A stretch of 64,000 nucleotides of DNA from Tamaricihabitans halophyticus (GCF_004340875.1 NZ_SLXQ01000004.1:62001-126000), one strand, 5' to 3'. Numbered from the stretch's first letter, positions 36,368-46,499 are shown. Made by a program: numbers and translations. Notes: generated from the sequence alone by a model not told the origin.

Positions 36368-37738
36368 TCAACACTCGATCACGTTCACGGCGAGCCCGCC
36401 GCGCGCCGTTTCCTTGTACTTGATCTTCATGTCCGCCCCGGTCTCCCGCATCGTCTTGATCGCGCGATCGAGCGAGACCTTGTGTGTCCCGTCCCCGACC
36501 CTGGCCAGCCGTGCGGCGTTGATCGCCTTGACACTGGCGATGGCGTTGCGCTCGATACACGGAATCTGCACGAGGCCACCAACAGGATCGCAGGTGAGCC
36601 CGAGGTTGTGCTCGATACCAACCTCCGCCGCGTTTTCGACCTGGGAAGGTGTACCGCCGAGCGCTTCGCACAGTGCCCCGGCCGCCATCGCGCAGGCGGA
36701 ACCGACCTCGCCCTGGCACCCGACCTCCGCACCGGAGATCGACGCGTTCTCCTTGAACAGGATGCCGATCGCCGCCGCGGTGAGCAAGAACCGGACCACG
36801 CCCTCATCCGAGGCGCCCGGTACGAACTTCACGTAATAGTGCAGTACGGCCGGAATGATCCCGGCCGCACCATTGGTCGGTGCGGTTACCACCCTGCCAC
36901 CCGCGGCGTTTTCCTCGTTCACCGCCAGCGCGAACAGGTTCACCCAGTCCATCACCCGCATCGGGTCGGTGTCGTCACCGGAAGACAGCTCCTGATACAG
37001 CGCGGGGGCGCGCCGCGGCACTCGCAGACCACCCGGCAGCACACCCTGCTGGGTGCAGCCGCGCGTCACGCAAGCCCGCATGACCGACCACAACTCGAGC
37101 AGTCCCGTGCGAATATCTGGTTCGCTGCGCCAGGACAGCTCGTTGGCCAGCATGACGTCGCTGATCGCCAACCCATGCGTCGAGCACTGGTCGAGCAACG
37201 CGGCTCCGGTACTGAATGGGTAGCGGACCTGGGTGGCGTCCACGACAACCCGATCGGCTCCGGTGGCACCTTCGTCCACGACGAAGCCCCCACCTACTGA
37301 ATAATAGGTTCGCGTCCGAATCGACGCGCCGGTCTGATCGAATGCGGTGAAGGTCATCCCGTTCGGATGCGCGGGCAGACTCTTTCGCCGGTGCAGCACC
37401 AGATCCCGATCTGCGTCGAACCGGATCGGGTGCGCGCCGCCAAGCAACAGCTTGCCGGCGGTACGGACCTCGCCCATCCGGCCATCCGTACCGTCTGGAT
37501 CCACGGTTTCCGGCGCGTGCCCCTCGAGGCCGAGCACTACCGCCTTTTCCGACCCGTGACCGTGTCCGGTCGCACCGAGGGAACCGAAGAGTTCGGCCTT
37601 AACCCTGGCCACCTCGCCGAGCAGCCCGTCGTCGGTCAGGCCGGCGACGAACTGGCCCGCCGCCCGCATCGGGCCCACCGTATGCGACGACGAGGGGCCG
37701 ATGCCGATGGAGTAGAGATCGAACGCGCTCAGCGCCAT
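36368..37738 (-). CDS. sdaA: L-serine ammonia-lyase, single-chain
   Basis: The 456-residue enzyme begins with the classic [19 protein letters not shown]. The iron-sulfur cysteines are visible in [14 protein letters not shown] and [19 protein letters not shown]. The C-terminus has the family cysteine in [20 protein letters not shown]. It deaminates L-serine to pyruvate and ammonia using an oxygen-sensitive [4Fe-4S] cluster. It diverges from a GntR/FCD regulator, with a palindromic site at 37841-37858 between them. Confidence 0.96.
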   Translation of the reverse strand: MALSAFDLYSIGIGPSSSHTVGPMRAAGQFVAGLTDDGLLGEVARVKAELFGSLGATGHGHGSEKAVVLGLEGHAPETVDPDGTDGRMGEVRTAGKLLLGGAHPIRFDADRDLVLHRRKSLPAHPNGMTFTAFDQTGASIRTRTYYSVGGGFVVDEGATGADRVVVDATQVRYPFSTGAALLDQCSTHGLAISDVMLANELSWRSEPDIRTGLLELWSVMRACVTRGCTQQGVLPGGLRVPRRAPALYQELSSGDDTDPMRVMDWVNLFALAVNEENAAGGRVVTAPTNGAAGIIPAVLHYYVKFVPGASDEGVVRFLLTAAAIGILFKENASISGAEVGCQGEVGSACAMAAGALCEALGGTPSQVENAAEVGIEHNLGLTCDPVGGLVQIPCIERNAIASVKAINAARLARVGDGTHKVSLDRAIKTMRETGADMKIKYKETARGGLAVNVIEC

Positions 37739-37840
37739 CTGGCTCCCTCACGATCACCGTCGTTGTGCTCGCGTACCGCGTCCACTAGCCACCTTCCGGT
37801 TGCCGAGCCATATCACCCAGCTGGCCACATTCCTGACAGT

Positions 37841-37858
37841 CAATTGATATATCAGTTG
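37841..37858. promoter_or_regulatory. GntR/FCD operator between sdaA and its divergent regulator
   Basis: CAATTGATATATCAGTTG is an 18-bp palindrome with one mismatched pair around TGATATATCA. It ends 18 bases before the regulator start and lies about 100 bases from sdaA. FCD-type GntR regulators favour this form of site. Confidence 0.7.
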
Positions 37859-37876
37859 TGGTGTAGAGTATGCCGC

Positions 37877-38551
37877 ATGCGCAGCACGGTCAACAAGGTG
37901 GGCAGCACGCACGCAACCGAGGACATCTCGCTGGCCGAGCGCGCATTTCGGACGATCCGAGACCGGCTGGTACTGCTCGATATTCCACCCGGCGCGGCGA
38001 TCAACGATGTCCTGCTCGCCAACGAGTTGCACCTCGGCCGTACCCCGGTACGTGAAGCCCTCAAACGCCTCGAATCCGAGCGCCTGGTCGTCGCCTATCC
38101 TCGCCGTGGCACCTTCGCGACCGACGTAAACATCACCGACCTCGCGCATATCTCCGAGGTACGCCTGCAACTCGAACCGGTCGCCGCGGCCGCCGCGGCG
38201 ACGCGGCTACGGGCCGATGACCGGGTGGCACTCACCGACCTACTTGCGGAACTGGACTCCCACGCCCCGCAGCCACCCGCGGAGGCCATGCTTCGACTCG
38301 ACCTCCGGATTCATCGCGCCATGTACGCGGCCACGCACAACCCATATCTGGAAGACACCCTTGTCCGGTACGACAATCTGGCGACCCGGATCTGGTGTCT
38401 TTTCCTCGACCGGCTCTCCGGAGTCGCCGGACATATCAACGAGCACGGCCCACTGTTGCGCGCCATCCTGGCTGGCGACGAATCGGGCGCGCGCGACCTC
38501 GCGGCAATCCACGTCAAGGGATTCGAGCGAGCCGTACACGAAGCGATCTGA
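37877..38551 (+). CDS. GntR-family regulator with FCD domain
   Basis: From ATG 37877 the product is 224 residues; a long upstream open stretch is antisense to sdaA and has no similarity. The N-terminal winged helix has LLANELHLGRTPVREALKRLESERLVV. The FCD domain follows, with DLRIHRAMYAATHNPYLEDTL providing metal-binding D/H positions. It probably controls sdaA, and perhaps the aldolase operon that it faces downstream. Ligand unknown. Confidence 0.92.
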   Translation: MRSTVNKVGSTHATEDISLAERAFRTIRDRLVLLDIPPGAAINDVLLANELHLGRTPVREALKRLESERLVVAYPRRGTFATDVNITDLAHISEVRLQLEPVAAAAAATRLRADDRVALTDLLAELDSHAPQPPAEAMLRLDLRIHRAMYAATHNPYLEDTLVRYDNLATRIWCLFLDRLSGVAGHINEHGPLLRAILAGDESGARDLAAIHVKGFERAVHEAI

Positions 38552-38596
38552 CCAAGCGATCGTCGACGCGCTGGCCGCAACCTCAGTCGCGCGCCC

Positions 38597-39646
38597 TCAC
38601 CTGAACGACGTGCTTCCTTCGCGCTCGGCGGCCAGCTGCAGGGCGATGTCGATGATCATGTCCTCCTGGCCGCCGACATACTTGTTCGCACCTACCCGAT
38701 AGAGGATTTCGTGGGCAGGAACCTGATAACGCTCGGCGGCGCGTTCGGCGTGCAACAGGAACGAGGAGTACACCCCCGCGTAGCCCTGCACGATCGACGA
38801 CCGATCCATCACCGGTAGCCGCGTGATGTACGGCTTCACGATGTTCTCGCAGGCGTCCATGAGCACATCGGCATCAACACCCGTGCGGATACCGAGACGG
38901 TCGAAAGTTGCCGCCAGCACCTCGGTCGGCGAGTTGCCCGCACCGGCCCCGAGCGCGACCAGGGAGCCGTCGATCTGCCGCGCACCGGCGCGGTAGGCGA
39001 GCACCGAGTTCGCCACGCCGAAGCTCAGATTCTGATGTCCGTGGTAGCCGACTTGTGCGGTATCGCCGACCTCGGCGACCAGCGCGGCGATCCGGTCGCC
39101 GGCTTCCTCGAGAATCAGGGCTCCAGCGGAGTCAACCACGTAAACACATTGGCAACCCGCGTCAACCATGATCCGCGCTTGTTTGGCAAGTGCCCCCGGC
39201 TCCGACATATGGGAGAGCATCAGGAAACCGACCGTTTCCAATCCGAGCTTGCGAGCTTCGGTGAAATGCTGCGTCGAGACGTCCGCCTCGGTGCAGTGCG
39301 TGGCAATCCGAACGGCGCCAGCACCGAGATCGGCCGCTGCCCGCAGATCGGTCACGGTGCCAAGGCCGGGTAGCAGTAGTACGGCGATGGTCGCGTTTCG
39401 TGCTTCCTCCGCCGCCGCCTTGATCAGTACCCGTTCGTCCACAAGGGAGAATCCGTAGTTGAAGGTCGAGCCACCCAGGCCATCACCATGGGTCACCTCG
39501 ATCAATGAGATTCCCGCGGTGTCCAGTGCCCGCACGGTATCCCGTACGTTCGCCTCGGTGAACTGATGCGCCATGGCATGGCTGCCGTCGCGCAGGGTGG
39601 TGTCCACCAGCCGCAGGTCGCGAGCCGATCCGTCACCGGTTGTCAT
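38597..39646 (-). CDS. 4-Hydroxy-2-oxovalerate aldolase
   Basis: The 349-residue protein begins [19 protein letters not shown], giving R19, D20 and H23, equivalent to the active-site Arg-Asp-His of BphI/DmpG. The metal-binding HGH lies in [12 protein letters not shown] near residue 200. It splits 4-hydroxy-2-oxoacids to pyruvate and an aldehyde. In this family the aldehyde is channelled to the acylating dehydrogenase encoded directly upstream; the genes overlap by four bases. The order equals hsaE-hsaG-hsaF. Confidence 0.95.
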   Translation of the reverse strand: MTTGDGSARDLRLVDTTLRDGSHAMAHQFTEANVRDTVRALDTAGISLIEVTHGDGLGGSTFNYGFSLVDERVLIKAAAEEARNATIAVLLLPGLGTVTDLRAAADLGAGAVRIATHCTEADVSTQHFTEARKLGLETVGFLMLSHMSEPGALAKQARIMVDAGCQCVYVVDSAGALILEEAGDRIAALVAEVGDTAQVGYHGHQNLSFGVANSVLAYRAGARQIDGSLVALGAGAGNSPTEVLAATFDRLGIRTGVDADVLMDACENIVKPYITRLPVMDRSSIVQGYAGVYSSFLLHAERAAERYQVPAHEILYRVGANKYVGGQEDMIIDIALQLAAEREGSTSFR

Positions 39647-40566
39647 ACCGACATCTCCCCCGTTCGCTCGGTACGGAGCCGGTTTGCCATCAGTTCGCCG
39701 ACCCGCGCGGCGGCGGCCGTCATGATGTCCAGGTTGCCCGCGTATCTAGGCAGGTAGTCGCCGTTACCGGCTACCTCGAGGAAGATCGCCACCCTCGCTG
39801 ACCCATCCCATTCCGGACGCGGATCGTCGAACTGGGGCTCGGCCTTGAGCGTGTAGCCCGGCACGTACCGCTGCACCGCGCGCTCCATGTGGTGGATGGA
39901 TTCGGTGATCGCGGCACGGTCGGCGTCGGGATCGATGGCGCAGAACACCGTGTCCCGCATCATCATCGGCGGCTCAACCGGGTTGATGATGATGATCGCC
40001 TTGCCCCGCCGCGCGCCACCGACCGATTCGATACCGTTCGCGGTGGTTTCAGTGAACTCGTCGATGTTCGCACGGGTTCCCGGACCTGCCGAACGAGACG
40101 ACACGGACGCCACGATCTCCGCGTAGGACACCGGGGTAACCCGGGAAACCGCGAACACCATCGGAATCGTCGCCTGACCACCGCAGGTGATCAGGTTGAC
40201 ATTCGGCAGATCGAGCTGCTCTGGGGCACTGACGGCAGGACAGATGAACGGGCCGACCGCGGCCGGTGTCAGGTCGATTGCCGGAATCCCGGCCTCAGCG
40301 AACCGTGGCGCGTTCGCCAGATGCGCTCCCGCCGACGTGGACTCGAAAACCAGATCCGGCAACGGAGACTGATCCAGTAGCCAATCGACTCCCCCAGCCG
40401 AGGCAGTCACGCCCAGTTCCGCCGCGCGCCGCAGGCCGTCCGAGTCCGGATCAACACCAACCATGTAGCGCACGTCAAGCACGTCGCTACGTCGAAGCTT
40501 CGCCAGCAGATCCGTCCCGATATTGCCCGGACCCAGAATCGCGGCGATCGCCGCGTTCTCACCCAT
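39643..40566 (-). CDS. Acetaldehyde/propanal dehydrogenase (acylating)
   Basis: The protein is 307 residues, normal for DmpF/BphJ/HsaG. NAD binding is at [14 protein letters not shown]. The catalytic cysteine is C128 in [13 protein letters not shown]. It turns the aldehyde from the aldolase into acetyl- or propanoyl-CoA. It overlaps the aldolase gene by four bases and shares one base with the hydratase stop (TAATG), so the three proteins are made together. Confidence 0.95.
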   Translation of the reverse strand: MGENAAIAAILGPGNIGTDLLAKLRRSDVLDVRYMVGVDPDSDGLRRAAELGVTASAGGVDWLLDQSPLPDLVFESTSAGAHLANAPRFAEAGIPAIDLTPAAVGPFICPAVSAPEQLDLPNVNLITCGGQATIPMVFAVSRVTPVSYAEIVASVSSRSAGPGTRANIDEFTETTANGIESVGGARRGKAIIIINPVEPPMMMRDTVFCAIDPDADRAAITESIHHMERAVQRYVPGYTLKAEPQFDDPRPEWDGSARVAIFLEVAGNGDYLPRYAGNLDIMTAAAARVGELMANRLRTERTGEMSV

Positions 40567-41402
40567 TACGCGTCCTTTCCGTCGTCGGCGAACACGGCGG
40601 TCACCGTGCCGAGTCCAGCGACAGTCGCGGTCGCGACATCACCAGGTCGAATCGGGATCGCTCTGGTCATTGAACCCGGCAGCACCACATGGCCAGCTTC
40701 CAGCGAGACGCCGAGCGGGCCCAAGGTGTTCGCCAGCCACGCGAGGCTGTTGAGTGGGGAGCCCAGTACCGCGCCACCGGCACCTGTTTCCACGATTCGT
40801 CCGTTCACGCCAAGTAGGCAGCCGGCCAGTTGTAGATCGACTCGGTCAAGTCGGGTCGGTTTGCTGCCCAGCACGACCCCACCCGAGGAAGCGTTGTCCG
40901 CGATCGTATCCACAATGGAGATACGCCAGTCCGCGATGCGCGAATCGATGATTTCCAGTGCCGGCAACACGAAGTCGACCGCGGCCGCGGCATCGGCAGC
41001 CGTGACACCCGGGCCAGACAGCGATGTGCGCAGCACGAACGCGACCTCCGGCTCCACTCGCGGCTGCAGGTAGCCGGCAGCCGCGATCGGCTGGTGCTCG
41101 GGGAAGAACATCGTGTCCAGGAGATGCCCGTAATCGGGCTGATCGACGCCCATCTGGCGCTGCATGACGAACGAGGACAGCCCGACCTTGTGTCCCCGAA
41201 TCGACGCCCCCGCCGCTTCCCAAGCACCGACCTGATGCTGTTGGATCGCATACGAATCGGCAACGGTCAGCCCGGGGTGTTGCTCGATGAGCGGAACGAT
41301 CGGTACCCGGCTCGCATAAGCCGCGAGAAGCAGCTGCGCCAGCTCCGCGCGATCCGGCGCGGCTATATCGGGACCGTTGACCCTGTCGCGAGACTCGCCC
41401 AT
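40566..41402 (-). CDS. 2-Hydroxypenta-2,4-dienoate hydratase family protein
   Basis: From ATG 41402 the protein is 278 residues; a frame open ten codons further upstream is less likely. The fumarylacetoacetase-like fold shows [20 protein letters not shown] near residue 70, [12 protein letters not shown] near 115 and [19 protein letters not shown] near 212. It hydrates the dienoate released by meta-cleavage hydrolases. First gene of the three-gene lower pathway; it diverges from an IclR regulator. No ring-cleavage dioxygenase or hydrolase gene lies nearby. Confidence 0.93.
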   Translation of the reverse strand: MGESRDRVNGPDIAAPDRAELAQLLLAAYASRVPIVPLIEQHPGLTVADSYAIQQHQVGAWEAAGASIRGHKVGLSSFVMQRQMGVDQPDYGHLLDTMFFPEHQPIAAAGYLQPRVEPEVAFVLRTSLSGPGVTAADAAAAVDFVLPALEIIDSRIADWRISIVDTIADNASSGGVVLGSKPTRLDRVDLQLAGCLLGVNGRIVETGAGGAVLGSPLNSLAWLANTLGPLGVSLEAGHVVLPGSMTRAIPIRPGDVATATVAGLGTVTAVFADDGKDA

Positions 41403-41466
41403 ACGCCACCCAACTCCCCTTCTCGGATACATCCAACTTCGCCGGTAGAGATGAAATACTCAAGCG

Positions 41467-42216
41467 ATGCGTCCCGATCAGCGGAACACGGAGCCGTCGG
41501 CGACAGGACGGGTTGCGCTGCTGCTCGGCGCGTTCTCCGCGGGCGATCACGCGCTCGGTGTTTCCGAGCTTGCCCGCCGAACCGGGCTGCCCAAATCAAG
41601 CGTGCACCGACTCACTGAGCAGCTACTCACGCACGGTTTTCTCGAACGGACCGAAAACGGACTGCTACTCGGTTTCAAGCTGTTCGAAATCGGCCAGCTC
41701 GCCGTCCGGCAACGTGGCTTGGTCGACCTGGCCCGACCGCATCTGGCGGACCTGCGCGCGGCAAGTCAGAACACCGTGCATCTCGCGGTCCTGGAAGGTA
41801 CCGAGGTCGTCTACCTTGATGTACTGCCATGGCGGGACGGCCCTCGGCTGCCGTCCCGGATCGGCGGCCGGTTCCCCGCACACGCAACCGCCGTGGGCAA
41901 AGCCCTGCTCGCCTACGCCAGTTCCGAACTGGTGGATGCCGTGCTGCGCCCCGGCCTGTCCAGGGTCAGCGAACGCACGATCACCTCGGCCGCGGTGTTC
42001 CGTAAGCAACTCCGCCGCGCGCGCGAAGAGGGCATGGCCTATGAACGCGAGGAGTCCGGGGCTGGCGTTGTCTGTGCCGCGAGCCCGATCCTCGATCACG
42101 CGGGGCAGGCAATCGCGGCCATCTCGGTATCCGGCTGGAGCAACCGAGTACGGCTCAACCACGTCGCCCCGGCGGTGCGCACTACCGCGCTCGCACTGTC
42201 CCGAGCTCTGCGATAG
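41467..42216 (+). CDS. IclR-family transcriptional regulator
   Basis: The 249-residue regulator has the winged helix LGVSELARRTGLPKSSVHRLTEQL and an IclR effector domain with FPAHATAVGKALLAYAS near residue 138 and ISVSGWSNRV near the end. It sits 64 bases from the divergent lower meta-pathway operon, so it is its likely regulator. IclR members of such operons respond to aromatic acids or their breakdown products. Confidence 0.93.
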   Translation: MRPDQRNTEPSATGRVALLLGAFSAGDHALGVSELARRTGLPKSSVHRLTEQLLTHGFLERTENGLLLGFKLFEIGQLAVRQRGLVDLARPHLADLRAASQNTVHLAVLEGTEVVYLDVLPWRDGPRLPSRIGGRFPAHATAVGKALLAYASSELVDAVLRPGLSRVSERTITSAAVFRKQLRRAREEGMAYEREESGAGVVCAASPILDHAGQAIAAISVSGWSNRVRLNHVAPAVRTTALALSRALR

Positions 42217-42237
42217 CGCGCACCGTGCCGAACGGCG

Positions 42238-42429
42238 TCAGCTCGACGAGAGCGGCAACACTTGCCGCCCGTTGTACTGCCCGCAACCGGGGCAAGCGAT
42301 CTGCCGAGGCTTCAACTTACGACAGGACCGGTTCGGGCAGGGCGTCAGCCGCGGCGCCACTGCTTTCCACTGGGACCGGCGAGCACGGGTGTTGGCCCGA
42401 GACTTGCGCCGGAATCCGGACGAGGCCAT
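42238..42429 (-). CDS. rpmF: 50S ribosomal protein L32 (paralogue type)
   Basis: The protein is 63 residues from ATG 42429, preceded by GAAGGAG about ten bases upstream. The L32 core SRANTRARRSQWKAV and the zinc ribbon CPNRSCRKLK...CPGCG (four cysteines) are clear. The usual N-terminus MAVPKRKMS is replaced by MASSGFRRK, and the first pair is Cx4C rather than CxxC. So it is a cysteine-containing form but divergent. It lies alone behind an IclR gene; whether another L32 exists cannot be seen. Confidence 0.88.
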   Translation of the reverse strand: MASSGFRRKSRANTRARRSQWKAVAPRLTPCPNRSCRKLKPRQIACPGCGQYNGRQVLPLSSS

Positions 42430-42794
42430 AACGGTTGTTCTCCTTCGTCTGCTGTTCTGATTCAGCCGATGCGCTACCGCGCGACACGCGGGGTAGGCGG
42501 ACGAAGGAGGTCGGCGGGTCCGGCACCGTCTCCGATCGGACAATCAAGCCGATGTGTACGGAGCCGGGAGCCCCGCTGGGAGCATTCGCAAGTAGACGAA
42601 AAGAATAGACGGCAGGCAACAGAAATCCCGATACTGTGGCGCGAGCAAGACAGGCGGAATGAGGTCACCGGAGGAGCACCGGTGACCTCATCGCGGAAAG
42701 CTAAGACGCACAGGGCGAGGTTGCCACGGGCGGAACCGTAGCAACACTCGCACCGCCTCGGATACGGGTTTTTGACCTGCGGTGATACTCCCGT
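42430..42794. other. 365-base gap between rpmF and the endonuclease gene
   Basis: I found no convincing gene here. It holds the rpmF leader with its GAAGGAG site, a strong hairpin at 42659-42691, and otherwise no repeat or RNA gene that I recognise. Confidence 0.6.
42659..42691. terminator. 13-bp hairpin between the endonuclease gene and rpmF
   Basis: ATGAGGTCACCGG (42659-42671) pairs perfectly with CCGGTGACCTCAT (42679-42691) around a seven-base loop. It lies about 105 bases after the endonuclease stop on the minus strand. There is no T-tract on either strand. It is probably a terminator or the 5' border of the rpmF transcript. Confidence 0.55.
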
Positions 42795-43613
42795 TCAGGA
42801 CACCGTCGCACCCAGTACCAGGTGATCGGACGCCTCGCTGGGCAGCCGGCTGGTCCCCGGTGGGGTAAATCCCTTGAGCAGGATGTGGTCGATCCGCGTG
42901 CCCTTCGAATGGGTGGGCTTGCACGTCTGCTGATCCGGCGGGGACTTCTCGCAACCCGGCTCGGCATCCCGGAAGCCAGCAGCCGCCGCGTACTCCCGCA
43001 GCTTCTTGTTGTCCGGTTCGGTGTTCAGATCACCGAGCACGATGGCGTTCGATCCGCTGCCGGCGTCGGCGAACAGTTGCTTCAACTGGGCGGGTAGCAC
43101 CTCGCCGAGATAGTCCGTATGCGTATTGAAAACGCGCGTCGGCTTGCCGGCTACCTCGGTCCGGACCACCTGGTAACCGCGCCGCTCATTCGGGCCGGTC
43201 TTGGTGTATTCGACGGTACGGGCCGCCGTGAACGGTTTCGTGGAAAGCAGCCCCTGGCCGTATTTCTTGCCCTTGCCGCAACCGTTGAACGCTTGATCCT
43301 TCTCGTGGACCGGCCCTGCCTGCTGGTAGTAGCTCAGACCGTGCTTGTCCTTGAGCTCTTTGGCCAGTTTGACGAGTTGCCAGTTGCAGACTTCCTGTAC
43401 CCCGAGCACATCCGGCTGCACCCGGGCGATCGTCGCCGCCCAGTCGGCGATCTTCTTGTTGCCATCGATGCCCCAGTCGGAAAGCAGATTCCAGGTGACG
43501 ACCTTCGTGCCAGCCGCTTTCGGCTGCGCGCCGCCGACGCCAGTGCTCGCCAACACGCCAACCAGCAGCACCGCGACGACCCCGGCAGCTCGTCGCGGTC
43601 GAGATCTCCCCAT
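42795..43613 (-). CDS. Secreted endonuclease/exonuclease/phosphatase-family protein
   Basis: From ATG 43613 the protein is 272 residues. An RR-containing signal peptide (RSRPRRAAGVVAVLLVGVL) precedes the mature domain at about residue 30. Fold motifs are VVTWNLLSDWG, the catalytic glutamate in VLGVQEVCNW, NTHTDYLG, LGDLNTEP and the final SDHLVLGA. Such proteins cut nucleic acids or phosphodiesters outside the cell. Two near-identical ACATGTyACA repeats lie just upstream. Confidence 0.9.
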   Translation of the reverse strand: MGRSRPRRAAGVVAVLLVGVLASTGVGGAQPKAAGTKVVTWNLLSDWGIDGNKKIADWAATIARVQPDVLGVQEVCNWQLVKLAKELKDKHGLSYYQQAGPVHEKDQAFNGCGKGKKYGQGLLSTKPFTAARTVEYTKTGPNERRGYQVVRTEVAGKPTRVFNTHTDYLGEVLPAQLKQLFADAGSGSNAIVLGDLNTEPDNKKLREYAAAAGFRDAEPGCEKSPPDQQTCKPTHSKGTRIDHILLKGFTPPGTSRLPSEASDHLVLGATVS

Positions 43614-43645
43614 GTCATATCTTCCCTCAGTGTGAACCAAGGACC

Positions 43646-43675
43646 ACATGTTACACTATTAATTCACATGTCACA
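43646..43675. promoter_or_regulatory. Direct repeats ACATGT(T/C)ACA upstream of the secreted nuclease gene
   Basis: ACATGTTACA (43646-43655) and ACATGTCACA (43666-43675) are 20 bases apart, two helical turns, so they face the same side of the DNA. They lie 33-62 bases before the nuclease start in an AT-rich stretch. A regulator site is likely; no family match is proposed. Confidence 0.45.
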
Positions 43676-43700
43676 TTAGGGGATGCGTCGACGCGCGGAG

Positions 43701-46499
43701 CTAGGCACGCGGCTCCCGTCCACCACCGGCAACCACTCCACCGTTCGCCCGGTCCAAGCCTGTGCGCGCCCTGACCTCACCCCGAACATAGGAACGTTCG
43801 GTGGCCAACCGTCGCGCCCGGTCGTAATACGCCGTAGCGCCGGCAAGCTCGCCTTGCGCGAGCGCCGCATCGCCAAGCCAGCACAGGGTCTCCACCGCCT
43901 CCGACCACAGTGCGAGCTCCTCTGCGATCTCGAGGGCCGCTTCGTGTAGGCGAACCGCCTCGGTCCGGTCACCCACCGACTCGGCAGCCAACGCGAGCGA
44001 GCGCAATCCGCGTAACCTGCCCCACCGGTCAGCGCTCTCGGCGAAGTATGCGGCGCCCTGCCGCGCGTCAGCCAACCTAGCGACCGGATCCGGGACCAAC
44101 TCTGGATGACTGGCACGTTCGACGAGCAGCACGGCCTCTCCCCAACGATCCCCAGCCTGCGCGGCGAGCGCCAGACCAGCGCTGAACAATCGTTCCCCCG
44201 CCGCCAGTTGGCCATTCGCCGATAGCGCCGATCCGATGAACCAGCAGAGTCGACCATGCAGTGATACGTCGGCAACCTCGGTCACGGCGACCTCCGCGGC
44301 CGTTCGATCCACTGCCAGAGCGGGCATCCGCAACTCGAAGCCACGCAGCCAAGCACCAGCCACGACCCGGTCCGCGGATGCCCCACCACCCAGTGACAAC
44401 ACCGAATCGAACGACCGGCGCGCTTCGGCGATGCGCCCACGCAGCAACCAGTACCAGGACAGCGCGTTCACCAAGCGCAGCGCCTTGCCCACGGCACCGT
44501 CCAAGAGCGCGGCATCCAGCGCCCGTCGCAGGTTCACCGTCTCGGTGTCCAACCTGGTCAGGTACTCGATCTGGCCAGCTCCCCGCAGCTGGTCATCGGC
44601 CAGCTCCGCCAGCTCGACGTAGCAGTCCACGAACCTCGCGTGCACACAGTCGAGCTCACCCACTTCGCGCATCCGCTCAGTGCAGTACGCGGCGACGGAT
44701 TCGAGTAACCGGAACCGACCACGCTCGGCAACCACCAGTGATTTGTCCACCAGCCGGGCGAGCAACGGCAGAACGTCGTCAGCGGCGATATCCACATCGG
44801 CGCAGACCGCCTCGGCCGCCGCCTGAGTACAGCCGTCCGCATGAACCGCGAGCCTACGCAGCACTATTCGCTCCGGCTCAGTCAGCAGATCCCAACTCCA
44901 GTCGATCATCGCGCGCAGGGTTTGCTGCCTGCCGGCGCGACCACGCGCGCGTCCGCCGGGCAGACTGAATCGATTGTCCAGGCTGGCCGCCAGCTGTGTC
45001 GGCGCCAACACCCGCAGCCGGGAAGCCACCAGTTCCAGGGCCAGTGGAATCCCGTCCAGCCTCCGGCAGATCTCCCGGATTGCCTTGGCATTCTGACCGT
45101 CCATGTGAAATCCAGGAGCCGCCGCCGTAGCCCTGGCAACGAACAGCTCGACCGCACTCGATGCGGCGCAGGCTGTTTCCGGATCATCGCCCTCCGCCGG
45201 CTCAGCGGCAGGCGGCAACTCCAGCGGCGGTACCAGGTGGACCGTCTCGCCGGCGGTATCCAGTACTTCCTGGCTGGTTACGATCAAGCGCACGCCAGCG
45301 GCAGCGGCCAGGGCGGCATCCGCGAGTCGTGCCACCGGACCGATCACATGCTCGCAGTTGTCCAACACCAGCAGCAGGCTCTTGTCCACCATGGACTGAC
45401 AGAGCCAGGCAAGCAGGTCGATCGGATCTGACTCCGCGGAGGTTGTATCGCACAGACCCAATGTGGCGATCACCCGCTCCGCGATATCGTCCACGGTGGA
45501 CGATCCACTCACACCAGCCAGCTCCACGAGCCACACCCCGTCAGCAAACCGGCCGAGAAGGCGCTCGGCGACCGCGACAGCGAGCCGTGTCTTGCCAACG
45601 CCGCCGGGGCCGGTCAGCGTCACCAGCCGCGTGTTCGGGTCGTCGCCGAGTAGCTCACTCACCGCACCGACCGCGGTTTTCCTGCCGATGAGCGAGGTGG
45701 CCGGGGACGGCAGGTTATCCGTTCGGCGCCGTGGCCAGGTCGGCACGCACTGGCTGGCGGCTTGGCTGCCCAGTTCGGCATCCTGGCGCAGGATCGACTC
45801 GTGCAACGCGGTCACCTCCGGACCAGGGTCAAGACCCAGCTCCGCTGCGAGGTAGCGCCGCAATTCCTGGAACGCGGCCAGGGCGTCACCCTGCCGACCC
45901 GCAAGGTACAGCGCCCGCAGCTGCACCATCCGCAACCGCTCCCTGGCTGGGTACTCGGCCACCAGCGCGGTCAACTCGGCGGCCAGCGCCGCGTGCTCGC
46001 CGAGGTCGAGGCGCGCCTGCACATGATCTTCCACCACGGTGAGCCGTAACTCGGTCAGCCGGGCGATCTCCGCGCTGGTGACCAGGGAGTCGGCCACATC
46101 GCTGTAGGCGGCACCACGCCACAGCCCCAGCGCCTCAGCACCTAACGCGGCGCGCGCGCCAGCCTCGGCAACCGAACGGATCCGGCTCGCCAATCGTTCG
46201 AAACGGCTGGCGTCGATATCGTCTTCGGCCAGCACCAGCCGGTAGCCGGCCGCCTCGTGCACCAGACGGTCCCGCCCGAGCACTCTGCGCAACTGCGAAA
46301 TCTTGGTCTGCAAAGCATTGCGCGGCTCGCGCGGCGGCATATCGTGCCACAGATCCGCAATCAACCGGTCGGCAGGGACCGGTGCACCGCCATGCACGAG
46401 CAGATTCGCCAACAGTGCGCGAACCTTCGGTTCCCGGATCTCAAGCGGATGGCCGTCCTTATCCCATACGGCCAGTGGCCCAAGCACCCCGAAACGCAT
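43701..46499 (-). CDS. BTAD/AfsR-like regulator with NB-ARC ATPase
   Basis: The 932-residue protein has four parts. An OmpR-type winged helix fills about 1-90 (NALQTKISQLRRVLG). A bacterial transcriptional activation domain spans about 95-245 (LLAGRQGDALAAFQELRRYL pattern). An NB-ARC/STAND ATPase spans about 270-560, with TGPGGVGKTRLAVAVAERLL and LLLVLDNCEHV. TPR-like helices fill the C-terminal third. AfsR/SARP family members activate antibiotic or export genes. It diverges from an MFS exporter gene by 87 bases, its probable target. It is not linked to a biosynthetic cluster here. Confidence 0.93.
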   Translation of the reverse strand: MRFGVLGPLAVWDKDGHPLEIREPKVRALLANLLVHGGAPVPADRLIADLWHDMPPREPRNALQTKISQLRRVLGRDRLVHEAAGYRLVLAEDDIDASRFERLASRIRSVAEAGARAALGAEALGLWRGAAYSDVADSLVTSAEIARLTELRLTVVEDHVQARLDLGEHAALAAELTALVAEYPARERLRMVQLRALYLAGRQGDALAAFQELRRYLAAELGLDPGPEVTALHESILRQDAELGSQAASQCVPTWPRRRTDNLPSPATSLIGRKTAVGAVSELLGDDPNTRLVTLTGPGGVGKTRLAVAVAERLLGRFADGVWLVELAGVSGSSTVDDIAERVIATLGLCDTTSAESDPIDLLAWLCQSMVDKSLLLVLDNCEHVIGPVARLADAALAAAAGVRLIVTSQEVLDTAGETVHLVPPLELPPAAEPAEGDDPETACAASSAVELFVARATAAAPGFHMDGQNAKAIREICRRLDGIPLALELVASRLRVLAPTQLAASLDNRFSLPGGRARGRAGRQQTLRAMIDWSWDLLTEPERIVLRRLAVHADGCTQAAAEAVCADVDIAADDVLPLLARLVDKSLVVAERGRFRLLESVAAYCTERMREVGELDCVHARFVDCYVELAELADDQLRGAGQIEYLTRLDTETVNLRRALDAALLDGAVGKALRLVNALSWYWLLRGRIAEARRSFDSVLSLGGGASADRVVAGAWLRGFELRMPALAVDRTAAEVAVTEVADVSLHGRLCWFIGSALSANGQLAAGERLFSAGLALAAQAGDRWGEAVLLVERASHPELVPDPVARLADARQGAAYFAESADRWGRLRGLRSLALAAESVGDRTEAVRLHEAALEIAEELALWSEAVETLCWLGDAALAQGELAGATAYYDRARRLATERSYVRGEVRARTGLDRANGGVVAGGGREPRA

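Noticed and set aside
37367-37876. N-terminal extension of the GntR/FCD regulator frame
   Set aside because: It is antisense to sdaA and unlike any GntR protein; the operator and ATG 37877 define the real start.
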